A DNA stretch of 64,000 nt, from the NCBI GenBank assembly GCA_031763025.1, contig JASSKH010000023.1, positions 310,001 through 374,000 on the forward strand, written 5' to 3'. Each line of letters starts with the position of its first letter. The first letter of the stretch is position 1. Made by a program: the position numbers and the translations under genes. The stretch comes from Macrocystis pyrifera (lineage: Eukaryota; Sar; Phaeophyceae; Laminariales; Laminariaceae). Below the pieces are notes generated by a model. That model did not search any database and was not told the DNA's origin. It saw only the letters and a list, made by a program, of their open reading frames with translations. Of the stretch, positions 49,321 to 60,332 are shown one piece after another.

Positions 49321-49820
49321 GTATTGCGGAAAAGTCCCGCATCGTCGCAGAACATCTGACAGGCGCACCGTGTGAGCCGTGAGCGCCGTGTCACCATTCG
49401 GAACTGCACAGGATAGATCAGGGTCATCCCCAGGGTCGTTCTCAGGCCGTGGCTGGTCGCAGAAAGCTCCGCGTGCAGCGAGAGCTCTATTCGTCCAGTC
49501 GACAGAGCCGACTCACCGACATAGCCGAGATCAACACGAAATCGCCAGCTATTTTCATGTCGTGGAGCGCTTTGTCGCGCGAGAAGTTGAGCTCGCGAGG
49601 TACGGCGAGGCACGGTCGCCTCTCTAGGACTCGGGACACCTTTAGCGGCACGATCCAGCAGACGGCCTACGCGCGCGCCGCTGGTTTCGACGATTCTATC
49701 AGATTGATGAGCGTTGCAACCTCACGAAACATGATACCTGGCGATAATAGGACCCACCGCATTTTTTTTCGCGTTTCCATGAATTTTCCTCTGAACGAGA
49801 AGAAAAAAATCCAGATGTAA

Positions 49821-50637
49821 GACCTATGCCAATGGAAACGCGAAGTCCAAAAGTTTTCTTTCTAAAATACTTCGAAGTATCGCTTTAAAAAAACAGCCGA
49901 AATATATCCTCGTACCGCCACTTTGGGAAAAAAGGGAGAACATGTTTGATTTTTCCTTCTTTTTTTTTAACGGCTGAAGGCGGCGCAATTTGTATTCTCT
50001 CGTTGCAAATTTATAAAAAAATTGTCAACACGCTGATAAAAAATCAGCTCGTGCGACGATAGATACTCGATCTCGATATAGACTCAGCCCACGGCCAACC
50101 TGCTTGGTGTCGGGCAAGGCCAACGAGAGAATAGATGACGGCATCGAAGATAGAAAGTGGATATTATATGCTCTAGGGGGCGAGAGCTTGCCGGCGGCGT
50201 CCCGCGGTATCCTCCCAAACCTGAAAAAAATCTGTTTTTTGCCATTTGAGGCGGATCGAGAAATTTTGTCTTCTGTTTTGTACACACCAGCGGCTAATTG
50301 TTTTTTATCGTACCTCTGGCCAGAGCCCGCCACACGTCACTGGCCATTGTGTGAAGACGGTGACCCAAGGGTGGGTCGGAGCCCCTAACGAGCGCACTCC
50401 GTTCATGACGCAATCGTTGGTTTTGTCGATCGATGTCTGTCGAGGACTCTGAGTATTTCTCAAGCCGATCTTGGCCGAGCGTCGGCCCCAGATTTGCTTT
50501 TTTCGGGCTTTTCCAAAAGTTGGGACTTTTTTTTTTTTCTAAACGTGCCCATGGGAAGCGTGTTCTAATTTTTTTTGGCGGGTATCTTTGGAATTCAAAC
50601 TTTTTATTGATACTTCGCTTTCCCATTGGCATAGGTC
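49821..50637. mobile_element. Harbinger-like MITE, copy 2 (817 bp)
   Basis: Ends are GACCTATGCCAATGG and its inverted complement, flanked by TAA on both sides (49818-49820 and 50638-50640), a TWA target duplication. It is collinear with copy 1 (3242-4378) but lacks the palindromic insert. It has no transposase. The two copies differ at many positions, so they did not arise from a very recent duplication. Confidence 0.85.
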
Positions 50638-51360
50638 TAAGTAGTCCTTGTACACAGTCATACATACGTACCTGGCGTTAATAGGGTACGGCTCTACCAT
50701 ACTCTGTGCGGTATATGGTTGGGGCTATATCTGGATTCGGGTACATCAATACCGACGGCTATTGTACAGCAATACCGGTACAGCATCAGCTACGTATCGT
50801 ACAGCAGCAGTATGAACGGACCTTACTAACGAGTGAATACGAACGTACCCTATCCTGAACAGGACAACAGCAGTATACTATTAATACTGCTGTACTGCTG
50901 TATAAAATACCTGAAGATTGTCGTACCGACTACAGCAGTACGTACGTAAAGAGCACGCGCGGTGACGGTGAGGACAATGACAAGCGCAACATTTTCACAG
51001 TGGGAGGTAAGAGCCCTGCTGGTTTAGCGGATAACGCTACGAGTACATAGTCTGCCAGATGCCAGATCATCAGATAATGCCTCGGCTCTCTGCTACCAGG
51101 TATGCATGATACCATGTACCTGGTACTGGACAAGGACGCAGTTTTTAGTCGTTACGTAGTCTGTTGCCTGTTGCGTACGTTACATGACATGCGGTACTGC
51201 TATCATCGTGGTGTCCGTAGTCTTGTATACTCGTGCAGCAGTTTGGTCATTCGATTCAATTGCAGGATTGCTGCGCAACTACTGCTGTTGCAGCAGAGGA
51301 ACATTTTTGTTCCATACTTAACTGCAGCATGCTGCACACAACAAGGCGAATTAGCCTCAC

Positions 51361-51625
51361 CTGGCACCACCTCTACTTCCTCAATTGATCCCCCCCGTAG
51401 CTGTGACACCAACCCCAATCTTTGCGGTGAAGCTTGAAGGGCTATGCCTCGGTAGCACCTACTCCCTTGAGTAGTCGACGGCAGTCCCGATGACTCCGAT
51501 TCCCAGCCCGAGCCAAACCCGAAAAAGCTTGCCGACCCTGACGTCGATGCTGCACCGTAAGCCACATTGCACAATACCAGCGCTACTTTCAGCAGCCAGT
51601 TGCACTTGGTCAATCTCGAGTGCAT
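51361..51625 (-). CDS. Possible first exon of a secreted protein
   Basis: From ATG at 51625 the frame opens with a classical signal-peptide layout: short basic start (HSRLTKCN), hydrophobic core (WLLKVALVLCNVAYG) and AAS-type cleavage region. A Ser/Gly-rich stretch follows, reading to a strong donor CCAG/GTGAGG after 51361 (88 codons plus 1 base). A possible short last exon ending TAA (about 51087-51030) would join in phase. No family is recognised. Confidence 0.3.
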
Positions 51626-51799
51626 GCAAACGAGGTTGCAGACGCTGCAATAACACAAGCTGATAGGACACAGCAGTGGTACGAGTAAACAACGTAGGAT
51701 TACCGTACCAACCCCTTTTTGTTTATAACTTAGCGCCTCCCATATGCTAGAAACCCGCACTGAGGGTCGACTTTTTTTTTTTTTTTTTTTTTTGGGTTA

Positions 51800-52445
51800 G
51801 ATTTGTTTTTTTTTATAAATTTCGAAATACGTCAGCCAGCAGCTATAGCTGTGAGTTCGACTGATTAAATCGTTGATACTCAACTTTGTGCAAGCTGCGC
51901 AAGGGCCCATCTTAACGAGGACTTTCGGCTCTAACTTTCAATTTGACCTGATTTTTTTTTCTAATTTAATTTAAGGGCCCATCTTGTCGAGGACTTTCGG
52001 TTCTTTCAAATTAACTTGTTTTTTTTTTTTCTAATTTAATTTGCATCTGATTAAACGAAATTTAGTGTTCCCCGTTAAGATGGGCCCTAATACGCTTTTT
52101 TTCTAATTTAATTTGCATCTGATTAAACGAATTTAGTGTTCCCCGTTAAGATGGGCCCTAATACGTCTGGTCTATCTATATTCCAAAACTTACCTAATTT
52201 TACAAGTATTACCGAACGCGCGTATTATATTTCTTTTTTATAAATTTTGAAATACGTCAGCTGTGAGGTCGACTGATTGATGTTAGTAGTTGATATTACG
52301 GGGGGCCATAGTTAATAGGACCAAATATTGTTAGTAAAAATAGTTAACTATATAGTTTTTTTTATGTATAGCATAGGTCCTGTTAACTATGGACCCCCGG
52401 ATTAGTCAACTTTGCAAGCTGCGTAATACGTTTCGTCTATATTCC
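51800..52445. mobile_element. Nested MITE complex
   Basis: Two direct copies of the palindromic-insert arm (starting near 51830 and 52249) are each interrupted by another element. The first arm is split after CAAGCTGCG by sequence bounded by AGGGCCCATCTTAACG (from 51902) and its inverse GTTAAGATGGGCCCT (to 52162), with TAA-like flanks. That insert has a duplicated left end (51904, 51976) and a duplicated right end (52089, 52160; period about 72 bp). The second arm is split by a 103-bp element (next entry). The uninterrupted arm at 3404-3479 shows the empty state at both points. Confidence 0.8.
52299..52401. mobile_element. Minute MITE (~103 bp) inserted in an older element
   Basis: About 24-bp terminal inverted repeats are built around GGGGGNCCATAGTTAA and AGGACC. 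The element is flanked by TTA (52296-52298, 52402-52404) or, read one base wider, ATTA. The host arm continues exactly across it (TTGATA...GTCAACTTTGC), matching the empty site in copy 1. Too short to encode anything. Confidence 0.85.
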
Positions 52446-52498
52446 ATTAAAAAAAAATCACACCCTGGACAGTATAGCAGAATCTTACCGGTAGGGTT

Positions 52499-52516
52499 AT
52501 TAGGGTTAGGGTTAGG
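52499..52516. repeat. Interstitial telomere-like TTAGGG repeats
   Basis: About three TTAGGG units, immediately upstream of the non-LTR retrotransposon remains. May mark a former chromosome end, a telomere-targeted insertion, or chance. Confidence 0.7.
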
Positions 52517-52519
52517 CGA

Positions 52520-54076
52520 CGAAGACCTACGCAGCCGGGGGCTTTGGTACGGTTGGGACCAAAACAGCCGGGGCATAGGGCCACCACTCGATGCCGTTTC
52601 CTTGGAGGACCTAAGGCAGCGTTTCGAAACCGGGCAAAAAGTGCAGCCGCAGCTGGCAGGAGCACATGCGCGCCTGAGCGTTCACGCCCTTGGCATCCTC
52701 AACCACGCCATGGGAGAGCACCGGCCAAACCGGGACTCGGCGACACTGAACTCGCTCCTGCGGGCGATACAGTTACAAAAACCTCATGTCAACCCTGCTC
52801 CACTCACCGGTCGGCCGGAGGAAGAGGTAACATAGGTTCGCGCTGGTGGAGAGCGGGAAACATATTGCTCTTGCTCCTATGGCTGACGGCGTACAACAGG
52901 AGAGAGGGCCTGAGACAACGGGATGCCGCCCAGGAATCGTCGGAAGAGGCGAAACCTGGAAGAGCGTCGTCGGCGTGTCGCCACGCGGGAGGGGTCAAAG
53001 TGGCAGGACGTAACCTGCTGGCAGAACCAAGATAAGCAGGGAACGATGAGACGTGGAACATATTGGTGGCCAAGTTCCCCCCCGAAGAAACACCGCCGTG
53101 TCCGCGGCGGCGGCGCCGGCAGTGCTGGCGAGTGCCACTGAGGTGGAAAATTGGAAACGCCCCCCCGTGGCACCCTGACGATGAGTACGCCTCCGAGGTG
53201 CTCTTCGACGTCATCAACTGTCGGAGCGCCCTCTCTGGACCCGGAAACAACGGTCAACGATTTATTTGCTCATATTCAATCCATCATTCACACCGACGTC
53301 GGCAGAAATGAGTTTGGGAGGGGTATGACGCCTTCTGGCGGAGAATCGTCGACGACCCCGACGCGTTGCCGCCAGAGTTCTGGCAGCTCTTCATGCTGTC
53401 GAGCCTCACTGCGTTGGGGGAAAAGTGCCGGCCGGTTTGCGTTGGAGGAGGCTCATCACCGCAGGGGCTATGCGACAGTGGCGACCGCGGTTGGAGGAGG
53501 TAAACCGAGAGGTGAGGTAGTTTGGGGTCCCCGTACCCGGCGGAGTGGAGCATGTAGGGTTGAAAGCTAGGATGCTACACGAGACGGGCAACTGACTCGT
53601 TCTCAAGGACTGCTCCAACGCCTTCAACACCGCAAAAAAGACGACGGTGCTAGAAGAGGTGGCAAACTGCGTGCCAGCGCTCACGCCCTTAGTGGCTAAG
53701 TGCCACGGCACAAGACCAGCCGACGTCTTTTTCCGGATGGACTCAGGGGAGACCAGGACGATCACTTGCTCCAGCGGTGTCCAGCAAGGGGACCCCATGG
53801 GACCAGCAATGTTCTGCCTGGCGTTGCGACCGGGGCTGAGGCAATTGCGGCAGGAATTCAAGAGAGAAGGGGTGTAAGCCTTCGCGTACATGGACGGTGT
53901 CTCTCTATACCTTACAGGGATCACGGCCAACACGGCTAGAGCATTTTCCTTCTTCCGACGAGAGCTAGATAACATCGGTATTGTGATCAACGCCGCCAAA
54001 ACAATGGCACTACCACCCAAAGGGCATGTCCCGACGGTGGAGGAGATTTTGCTGCTTGAAAGCGTTGAGGTCTAAC
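52520..54076 (+). pseudogene. Dead non-LTR retrotransposon with reverse transcriptase
   Basis: GC-rich sequence in several broken frames. The leading part (52520-53030) gives Arg/Ala-rich frames of unknown role. A segment with ALPPEFWQLFMLSSLTALGE (about 53370-53430) leads into the RT. Motif A is KDCSNAFNTAKK (53605-53640). Motif B is GVQQGDPMGPAMFCLAL (about 53779-53829). Motif C is AFAYMDGV (53878-53901), where the second catalytic Asp of the usual Y-x-D-D is Gly (codon GGT at 53896-53898). A TAA stop lies directly before motif C (53875-53877), another upstream, and several frameshifts occur. After ESVEV the coding sequence ends abruptly at AT-rich repeats. Confidence 0.85.
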
Positions 54077-54089
54077 CACGTTGTTATGC

Positions 54090-54770
54090 TGAAAATTGCC
54101 TGCTTTCCGTTTCTCATCTCGAGTATTTTGTCTTATACTGAAACCAAGTAAGCAAGAGTTGTTTTTTTGGATGCTGGTCATCTTTTTTTTGATATTTTGT
54201 TTTTGGGAATAAATTCTTCGATTTAGTACCCTTACGTTGTCTTACGTTAACTGCACTTTGAAAAATAATCTGGATATTTAAAATAATATCACCTTGACAA
54301 GGAAACTCTCTGCTTTCGGCTTCTTAACTCGAGTTTTTGTCCTATACTGAAATCAAGTAAATTATATTTATTTTTCGGATGCCGGTCAACGTTTTTACAA
54401 GAAAGTCCTCAGCTTTCCGTTTCTTAACTCAAGTTTTTTTGTCCTATACTGAAATGAAGTCAGTCATATTTATTTTTTCGGATGCAGGTCAAGTTTACAA
54501 GAAAATCCTCAGCTTTCCGTTTCGTAACTCGAGTTTGTTTGTCCCATTCTGAAATCAAGTAAGTCGGATTTATTTTTTCGGACGTCGGTCAATTTTTTTA
54601 CGAGAAAGTCCGTTTCTCAGCTCAAGTTTTTTCGCCCCATACTGAAATCAAGTACGTCCGTTTTTTTTTTTTCGGATGCCGGCCAACTTTACAAGAAAGT
54701 CATCAGCTTTCCGTTTCATAACTCGAGTTTTTTTGTCCCATACCGAATAAAAGTAAGTCAGATTCATATT
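54090..54770. repeat. ~100-bp AT-rich tandem array
   Basis: The landmark ATACTGAAATCAAGTA occurs, with changes, at 54135, 54344, 54446, 54546, 54639 and 54740 (period 93-102 bp, one unit missing or degraded). Each unit has TTTCGGATGCCGGTCAA, AGAAAGTCCTCAGCTTTCCG and AACTCGAGTTTTTTTG. It directly follows the RT pseudogene and could be its 3' tail or an independent satellite. Confidence 0.9.
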
Positions 54771-55254
54771 AATCGGAGCCCGGCCAACAATCTATTGTGG
54801 GTGGCGATGGCTGAGCCTTGTTGGATACAATCGCGTACCTTTTATTATTATTATGCTTGCCATCCGACCATGTGCAGCATGAGCTTCAACTTCGATCACT
54901 CAAAACATTCCTGAAGAAAGAAATCCCCGGAAACAAAGGAAACCTATGCCTATTGTTGGTGGCAATAGAAGGTTCGGCGGTCGTCAAGAACGGCCATCGA
55001 CATGCATCATTCCACGGTATACAACAGGTCTACAGCAGGCAGTAATAGTCTATAACGAAAACACGCCCAACAGTCTATTGTGGGTGACTATGATATGGCT
55101 GTTGATGGATACAATTACGTGTATATTTTTTGCGGCAATAGGCAAGCGTTTCTGGTCTACTGTTCGAACAATATCCATCGCGGTTGCTTCCCCTACACCT
55201 ATTGTTCAGGATAATGGCCATCTATGAACAGCCTTATGACTCCATTGTTAGAGC

Positions 55255-55690
55255 TAATGCATACTATTATTGTGTCCATTGTCAAAAATATATTGTTGCC
55301 TGAAAATTTCTATCGATAGACAGCGTTGCCAGTCTATTGCCGTTAACAGCATGTATCGCTAGGCAGTGTTGCCAGTCCATTGTGGTTGACAGTGTCTGTC
55401 GATAGACAGTGTTGCCAGTCTGTTATGGTTCACAATGCCTATCGTTAGCCAGCGCTGCCAGTCTATTGTCGTTGACAATATCCAATCATTGATACACGCT
55501 TTTTTCGGGGATACTGCGGTAGTGGTGATATTCTATTTCCTTTCTATCGTTCAGGGTATAAGCACACCTTATCGCTTCAGCTATCCCATTGCAAAAAACA
55601 TCAAAAAAACTATTGTTGGCGACAATGTGTATCGATAGACCGAGTGGCCAGTCTTTTGTGGTCGACAACGGCATTTGACAAGCGCGTTTT
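55255..55690. repeat. 43-bp satellite, left part
   Basis: The core ATCGATAG (with variants) falls at 55312, 55355, 55398, 55441 and about 55485: exact 43-bp spacing. The unit reads like CTATCGATAGACAGTGTTG followed by CCAGTCTATTGT and GGTTGACA. Looser related sequence extends back to about 54780. Confidence 0.9.
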
Positions 55691-55979
55691 CGAGGTCATT
55701 GTGTGGCCGCAATGATCTATCTCTTATACGTACAGAGTGTAACCGATCAAGAATCGCCATTAATAACACAGAGTACCTACCACAACAACACAGCCGACAA
55801 TGCAACACACTTAACCCCCATGATGCCCGTTGCTTTGTTGAGATACACAAACGTTGCAGCCCTCCTTCACGCTATGTTATGCACCCACAGTGCTGCTCAT
55901 CACGACACAGCATGCACTCATTCCATACTGGTGGTGATCACAAGATGAAAATATGACATTGCTCCGGCACAAAATATTG

Positions 55980-56478
55980 TGATGCGGAGGCCGCTCTAGG
56001 GTAGTGGTAAGGGTAGTGGTAAGGGACGCAGGTTGTTCTGGCAGCTGGAAAGCAGTGCTTCGCTTCTTCTGATTTAGATCTTCTTATTGATGGCGAGAGC
56101 TGAGGAGGTGCTCTGGTAGAGAAGTGAGAGGTAGGGGGGCGGGACTCGACGCCCAGATATACTCGTCCCACCCCACGCCACAAGCTCTCCTAAGTTCCTC
56201 TTATCTGATGTACTCCAACAGAACTTTCCTGTGGCTACCGGTCGTTCTTCTGCTAATATAAGAACTTCTCACTTCGTAGTCCTATCTGCGTCAAGGAACA
56301 TTACTCTCGTCTAACGGGCTATCCGCCCTAGGGAACATTCCTAAAATAACGATACTCTCGACTAACGGAATATCCGCCGGGTTAATCCATTCTTTGGATT
56401 ATTCTCGTATTCGTGAAACTACAAGACTGCAACGTATTATCTATATCTATAGCCCATGAATACTCTACTCATATCACA
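55980..56478 (-). repeat. LTR of the TRIM-like element (left)
   Basis: 499 bp, TG...CA ends. The frame within it (Arg/Pro/Ser-rich) also appears in the other LTR because the repeats are almost identical. It is not a gene. Confidence 0.9.
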
Positions 56479-56699
56479 TTAGCCCACCCTGAATAGTCGT
56501 ATATGCAGACCACAAGATGGTCGGAGGGTGATGACAAAGTTCATCCCGAACGGCCAGGGAAAGGTGGTCGAAGATGCGGCTATTCGAAACAAAAGAAATG
56601 AGGCTATAGATCCCCCCACACCTCGTAATAAACCCCAAACGCTACGAAGAGGGGGTGTTCGCTGCGAACAACCACGGGTCCTGCCGACGACGCCAGGCG

Positions 56700-57198
56700 T
56701 GATGCGGAGGCCGCTCTAGGGTAGTGGTAAGGGTAGTGGTAAGGGACGCAGGTTGTTCTGGCAGCTGGAAAGCAGTGCTTCGCTTCTTCTGATTTAGATC
56801 TTCTTATTGATGGCGAGAGCTGAGGAGGTGCTCTGGTAGAGAAGTGAGAGGTAGGGGGGCGGGACTCGACGCCCAGATATACTCGTCCCACCCCACGCCA
56901 CAAGCTCTCCTAAGTTCCTTTTATCTGATGTACTCCAACAGAACTTTCCTATGGCTACCGATCGTTCTTCTGCTAATATAAGAACTTCTCACTTCGTAGT
57001 CCTATCTGCGTCAAGGAACATTACTCTCGTCTAACGGGCTATCCGCCCTAGGGAACATTCCTAAAATAACGATACTCTCGACTAACGCAATATCCGCCGG
57101 GTTAATCCATTCTTTGGATTATTCTTGTGTTCGTGAAACTACAAGACTGCAACGTATTATCTATATCTATAGCCCATGAATACTCTACTCATATCACA
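56700..57198 (-). repeat. LTR of the TRIM-like element (right)
   Basis: 499 bp. Differs from the left LTR at about six bases, for example near 56920, 56951, 56961, 57088, 57126 and 57129. Confidence 0.9.
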
Positions 57199-57254
57199 AT
57201 ATTGCATTTGCTTAATAAATCAGAGTAAAATGTAAGTGTGGAAATAGGCGGGTG

Positions 57255-57560
57255 ATGTGTCCATCGACAGACATTGTCCACCACACTAGATTCTCAATGG
57301 TGTCGATCGATAGCAATTAATTGCCGGTCACTTAGTTTAAGAAATGTATCTATCGATAGCCATTGATGGTCACAATATATTCAGAAACAGATCTATCGAT
57401 AGCCATTGCCGGTTACAATAGCTTAAGAAATTCATCTATCGATAGCCATTGCCGGCCACAATAGACCAAGAAATGTGTTCATCGATAGCCAATGTCGACC
57501 GCAATAGATTCTGCAAGCAATCCGTCGATAGCCATTGTCGATGACAATAGCTTTCAACCC
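57255..57560. repeat. 43-bp satellite, right part
   Basis: ATCGATAG cores at 57352, 57395, 57438, 57481 and 57524 keep the same exact 43-bp spacing as the left part, with a less regular copy at 57306. Unit form here is TATCGATAGCCATTGCCGG followed by CACAATAG and AAGAAAT. The TRIM-like element sits between the two parts. Confidence 0.9.
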
Positions 57561-57914
57561 AGATACTTCAGCACACTCACTCCTGCCTGAACAATACCTG
57601 GTATTCACGTTGTTCCTTGTGGTCGTACTTTCGTCGTCCGATGAAATGTCCCTGGTGTGGGTCCCCTCGCATTCCTGGTTGTCGGACATGGTGTCGAAGT
57701 TGTTGTTTTGATGTATGTGTTGCTAACCGCGTAGCTCCTTCGTGTTGTTGGTGTTGGTCGCCCTTTCAAAGATCCAGGTTTGTGTCGTATCCTCTTTATC
57801 AGAGGTACGTGTGTCGTCACCATGATCTTCCGACTCGATCTTATATTAATTGATTTGCGATATCACCCGTTCCGTTGGAGGAAATAAGACGTCAACCAGA
57901 AGTATTTCGCAGGA

Positions 57915-60300
57915 GACCCCTTTATAAAAAAAAAAGTCCTTGATTTGGTGGAAGATACTCTCGAACTGGACCTTTGCGAGATGCTCGGTTGTACAGTCAG
58001 CGAGCATTTTTCCGGCTGAGACACGGTGAAGGGTGATGTTCCCGTTGTTGACCAGCTCCCGAATGAAAAAAGAAGCGCAGTGCTATTTACATGTGATTTG
58101 TCCTTGACGAGTAAGTAGGGTTGCCTGCGACTGTCAGAGCTCCTTTGCTGTCGTAGTGGACGGGTATGGAGTTGAAGTTCTTGAACGTGAACTCGTTAAG
58201 AAAGTTGGACAGATACGCTGCCTCCTTAGATCCATAGCTAATCCCATTGAGCTCGGACTCGACGATAGACTGTGCCACGATTGATTGCGCCTTGGAGCCG
58301 AACCTAATGGGTCCTCCGCCCAGGAAGAAAATCGAACCAGTAGCCGATTTGCGATTGTCAGGATTTGCTGCAAAGGAAGCGTGGGTAAATCCGTGCAGCC
58401 GAAATTGCCCCTTCTTGTAAGTGATGGGCATATCAGGGTGATCGTTTAGGTACCTCAGGGTATGATTGGCTGCCGTCATGTGTGCTTGCGCTGGCTTGCT
58501 GCACATGTCATAGCGAGTACACTGTGTTGGGAATAACATAGATCCCACGATAGCCCGATAAGAGTTTCGTAGCTGTTGCGCCTACAAGTAGTAGTGCCTC
58601 CTCCGGCTGCTACTTCGAAAGTTCCAATCCATATCCTGGCGTACGCACGGTTGCAGTCATCCATACCAAACCTCTCGGGAATGCTGTCGACGAAATCTTT
58701 CTGCGTAATGGACAAGGTTCCTTGGTCGTAGTAGTGGGTCATCGTCATGCCGAGTATAAGGCTGACTTCACCCATGTCAGACATGGCAAAGCGATCAGTT
58801 AGAGCCCTTTTTAGGCGCCCCACTACGCTCTCACCCTTTCCTGTGATCAATATCTCGTCAACATACAGTGTCAGAAGTAACAGTGTATCCCCACTACCGT
58901 GCGTGTAGACGCAGGGGTCGGACTGCGTGGGCGTGAATCCGACTGTCAGCATTTCTGCGTTGATCGTGTCGTACCATAATACGATTGACTGGGCCAGGCC
59001 GTACATACTTCTTTTCAGCTTGTAGATCATTTGATTGCCGGTCGTGGATTCCTTCACTTCTTGTCCTGGGGCGGTCTTGACGTACACGTCACGGCCTTCG
59101 ATTTTGGATTATAGAAAGACTACTTTCACGTCCAGCTGTCATGTTGCCCATCCATGCTCGCATGCGATTGCCAGTATTGTGCGGATGCTTCCGACGCGGC
59201 ACATTGGTGCGTATGATTTACCGTAGTCGATTCCCGGCTCTTGGACGTGTCCTTGAACGACCAGTTGAGCTTTGAAGCAGCCGTCCGTCTTCTGCTTAAA
59301 GACTAATCGGTATCCGATGATTTTGTTGTCTTTGGGCAAGCTGGTGATTGGAACCGGCTCGTAGACTTGATGTTCCTTGAGAATATCCATTTCTCTGTTG
59401 ATGGCCGCTTTCCATGTGCTCTGGTGAGTTGATGGCATCATTATGCGTGCGAGGAGCTTGAAGTACTCGTTTTTCTTCTCCGAAAACCGCTTGTCGTCGG
59501 GGGTTGAAGTCGCATATGTAAAGGCCTTGTATGACAGGAAGGGGTTTCCCTCGATGCGGTCCAAATCCCCATGCATGCGCATGGTCTTGATCCGTGGTGT
59601 TCCCTTGGAGGAGTAGAGCAGTTTGGCGGGGGGTAAGTGAGCTGTCGAAAGTGTCTTGCGTGTTCGGATTGGGTCTCGCATTGGCTCGAGTTACCCGAGG
59701 CTGCTGTGCAGCCGGTTCTTCGGCTGATGCAGCAGGTACGACCTCGGACGAGGTTCCAGCTTCTCGCGACTTTTCCTCCTGCGGGAAGGACGCAGACTCC
59801 TCTGGTAGAGATGATGTTTCCTGGCGCAGGAATGTATCCGCGTTCTCTTGTAGCATGCCCCTCATCTTCGCTCGAAGGTGCTTCAGCTCCTTTTCCGGTG
59901 AATCCAAAATTCGAGAAATCCAGGAAGGAGGTGAGTTCGAGGACATTATCTTCGTAGTCTTCGTCGATTCCCGCGGTCGGCATGGAGTATGGTGGTGTCT
60001 CCAGGAAGGTGACATTTCGACTTTCCACAACATTCCAGTCTGCGAGATTGTAGATGCTGTAAGCTCTGCTGTTTTGGATGCACCCGCAAAGCTTTCCTTC
60101 CCATACTTTATCGCCGAGCTTCGTCCTTAGGTCTCGATTTGCACAAACGCCCTGGATCCGATAGTCCTCAAGTCCGATAGGTCTGCGTCTTGGTCGTGCT
60201 TCTTCGAGAAGGGTGTTTCTCTTCAATGCCGAATGTGGCGACCTGTTGCACAGGTGGACCGCTGTAAAAATAGCTCACCCAGTGATGTTTCCCTTCGCCT
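57915..60300 (-). pseudogene. copia pol remnant (integrase end, RT, RNase H)
   Basis: Integrase end: VWEGKLCGCIQNSRAY and ESRNVTFLETP (60130-60000). A Ser/Glu-rich linker follows. RT start: IIGYRLVFKQKTDGCFKAQL (about 59320-59260) and GIDYGKSYAPMCRVGSIRTI. RT core: KLKRSMYGLAQS (about 59020) and LYVDEILITG (58868-58839), where the second Asp of YVDD is Glu. RNase H: HASFAANPDNRKSATGSIFF (58384-58325) and, after a shift, LADCTTEHLAK (about 58000-57968). At least four frame breaks separate these. Confidence 0.85.
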
Positions 60301-60332
60301 CGCTGTTGCGAGAAATATCGTCAAGTTATAAG

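Larger units (their letters stand above)
55980..57198 (-). mobile_element. Miniature LTR retrotransposon (TRIM-like), complete
   Basis: Two direct repeats of exactly 499 bp (55980-56478 and 56700-57198) start TGATGCGG and end TATCACA, the TG...CA rule of LTRs. The whole is flanked by ATATTG on both sides (55974-55979 and 57199-57204), a target-site duplication. The LTRs differ at about 6 positions (1.2%), so insertion is recent. The internal region is only 221 bp and has no gag or pol. Minus orientation is suggested by TGGCGTCGTCGG close to the right LTR as a primer-binding-site candidate, and a G-rich AGGGTGGG at the other edge as a polypurine tract. It must use another element's enzymes. 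Confidence 0.9.

Noticed and set aside
49209-49613. 134-codon minus frame beside the tandem repeats
   Set aside because: Part of it looks protein-like, but it begins and ends in T-rich repeats and no domain, start context or splice sites support it.
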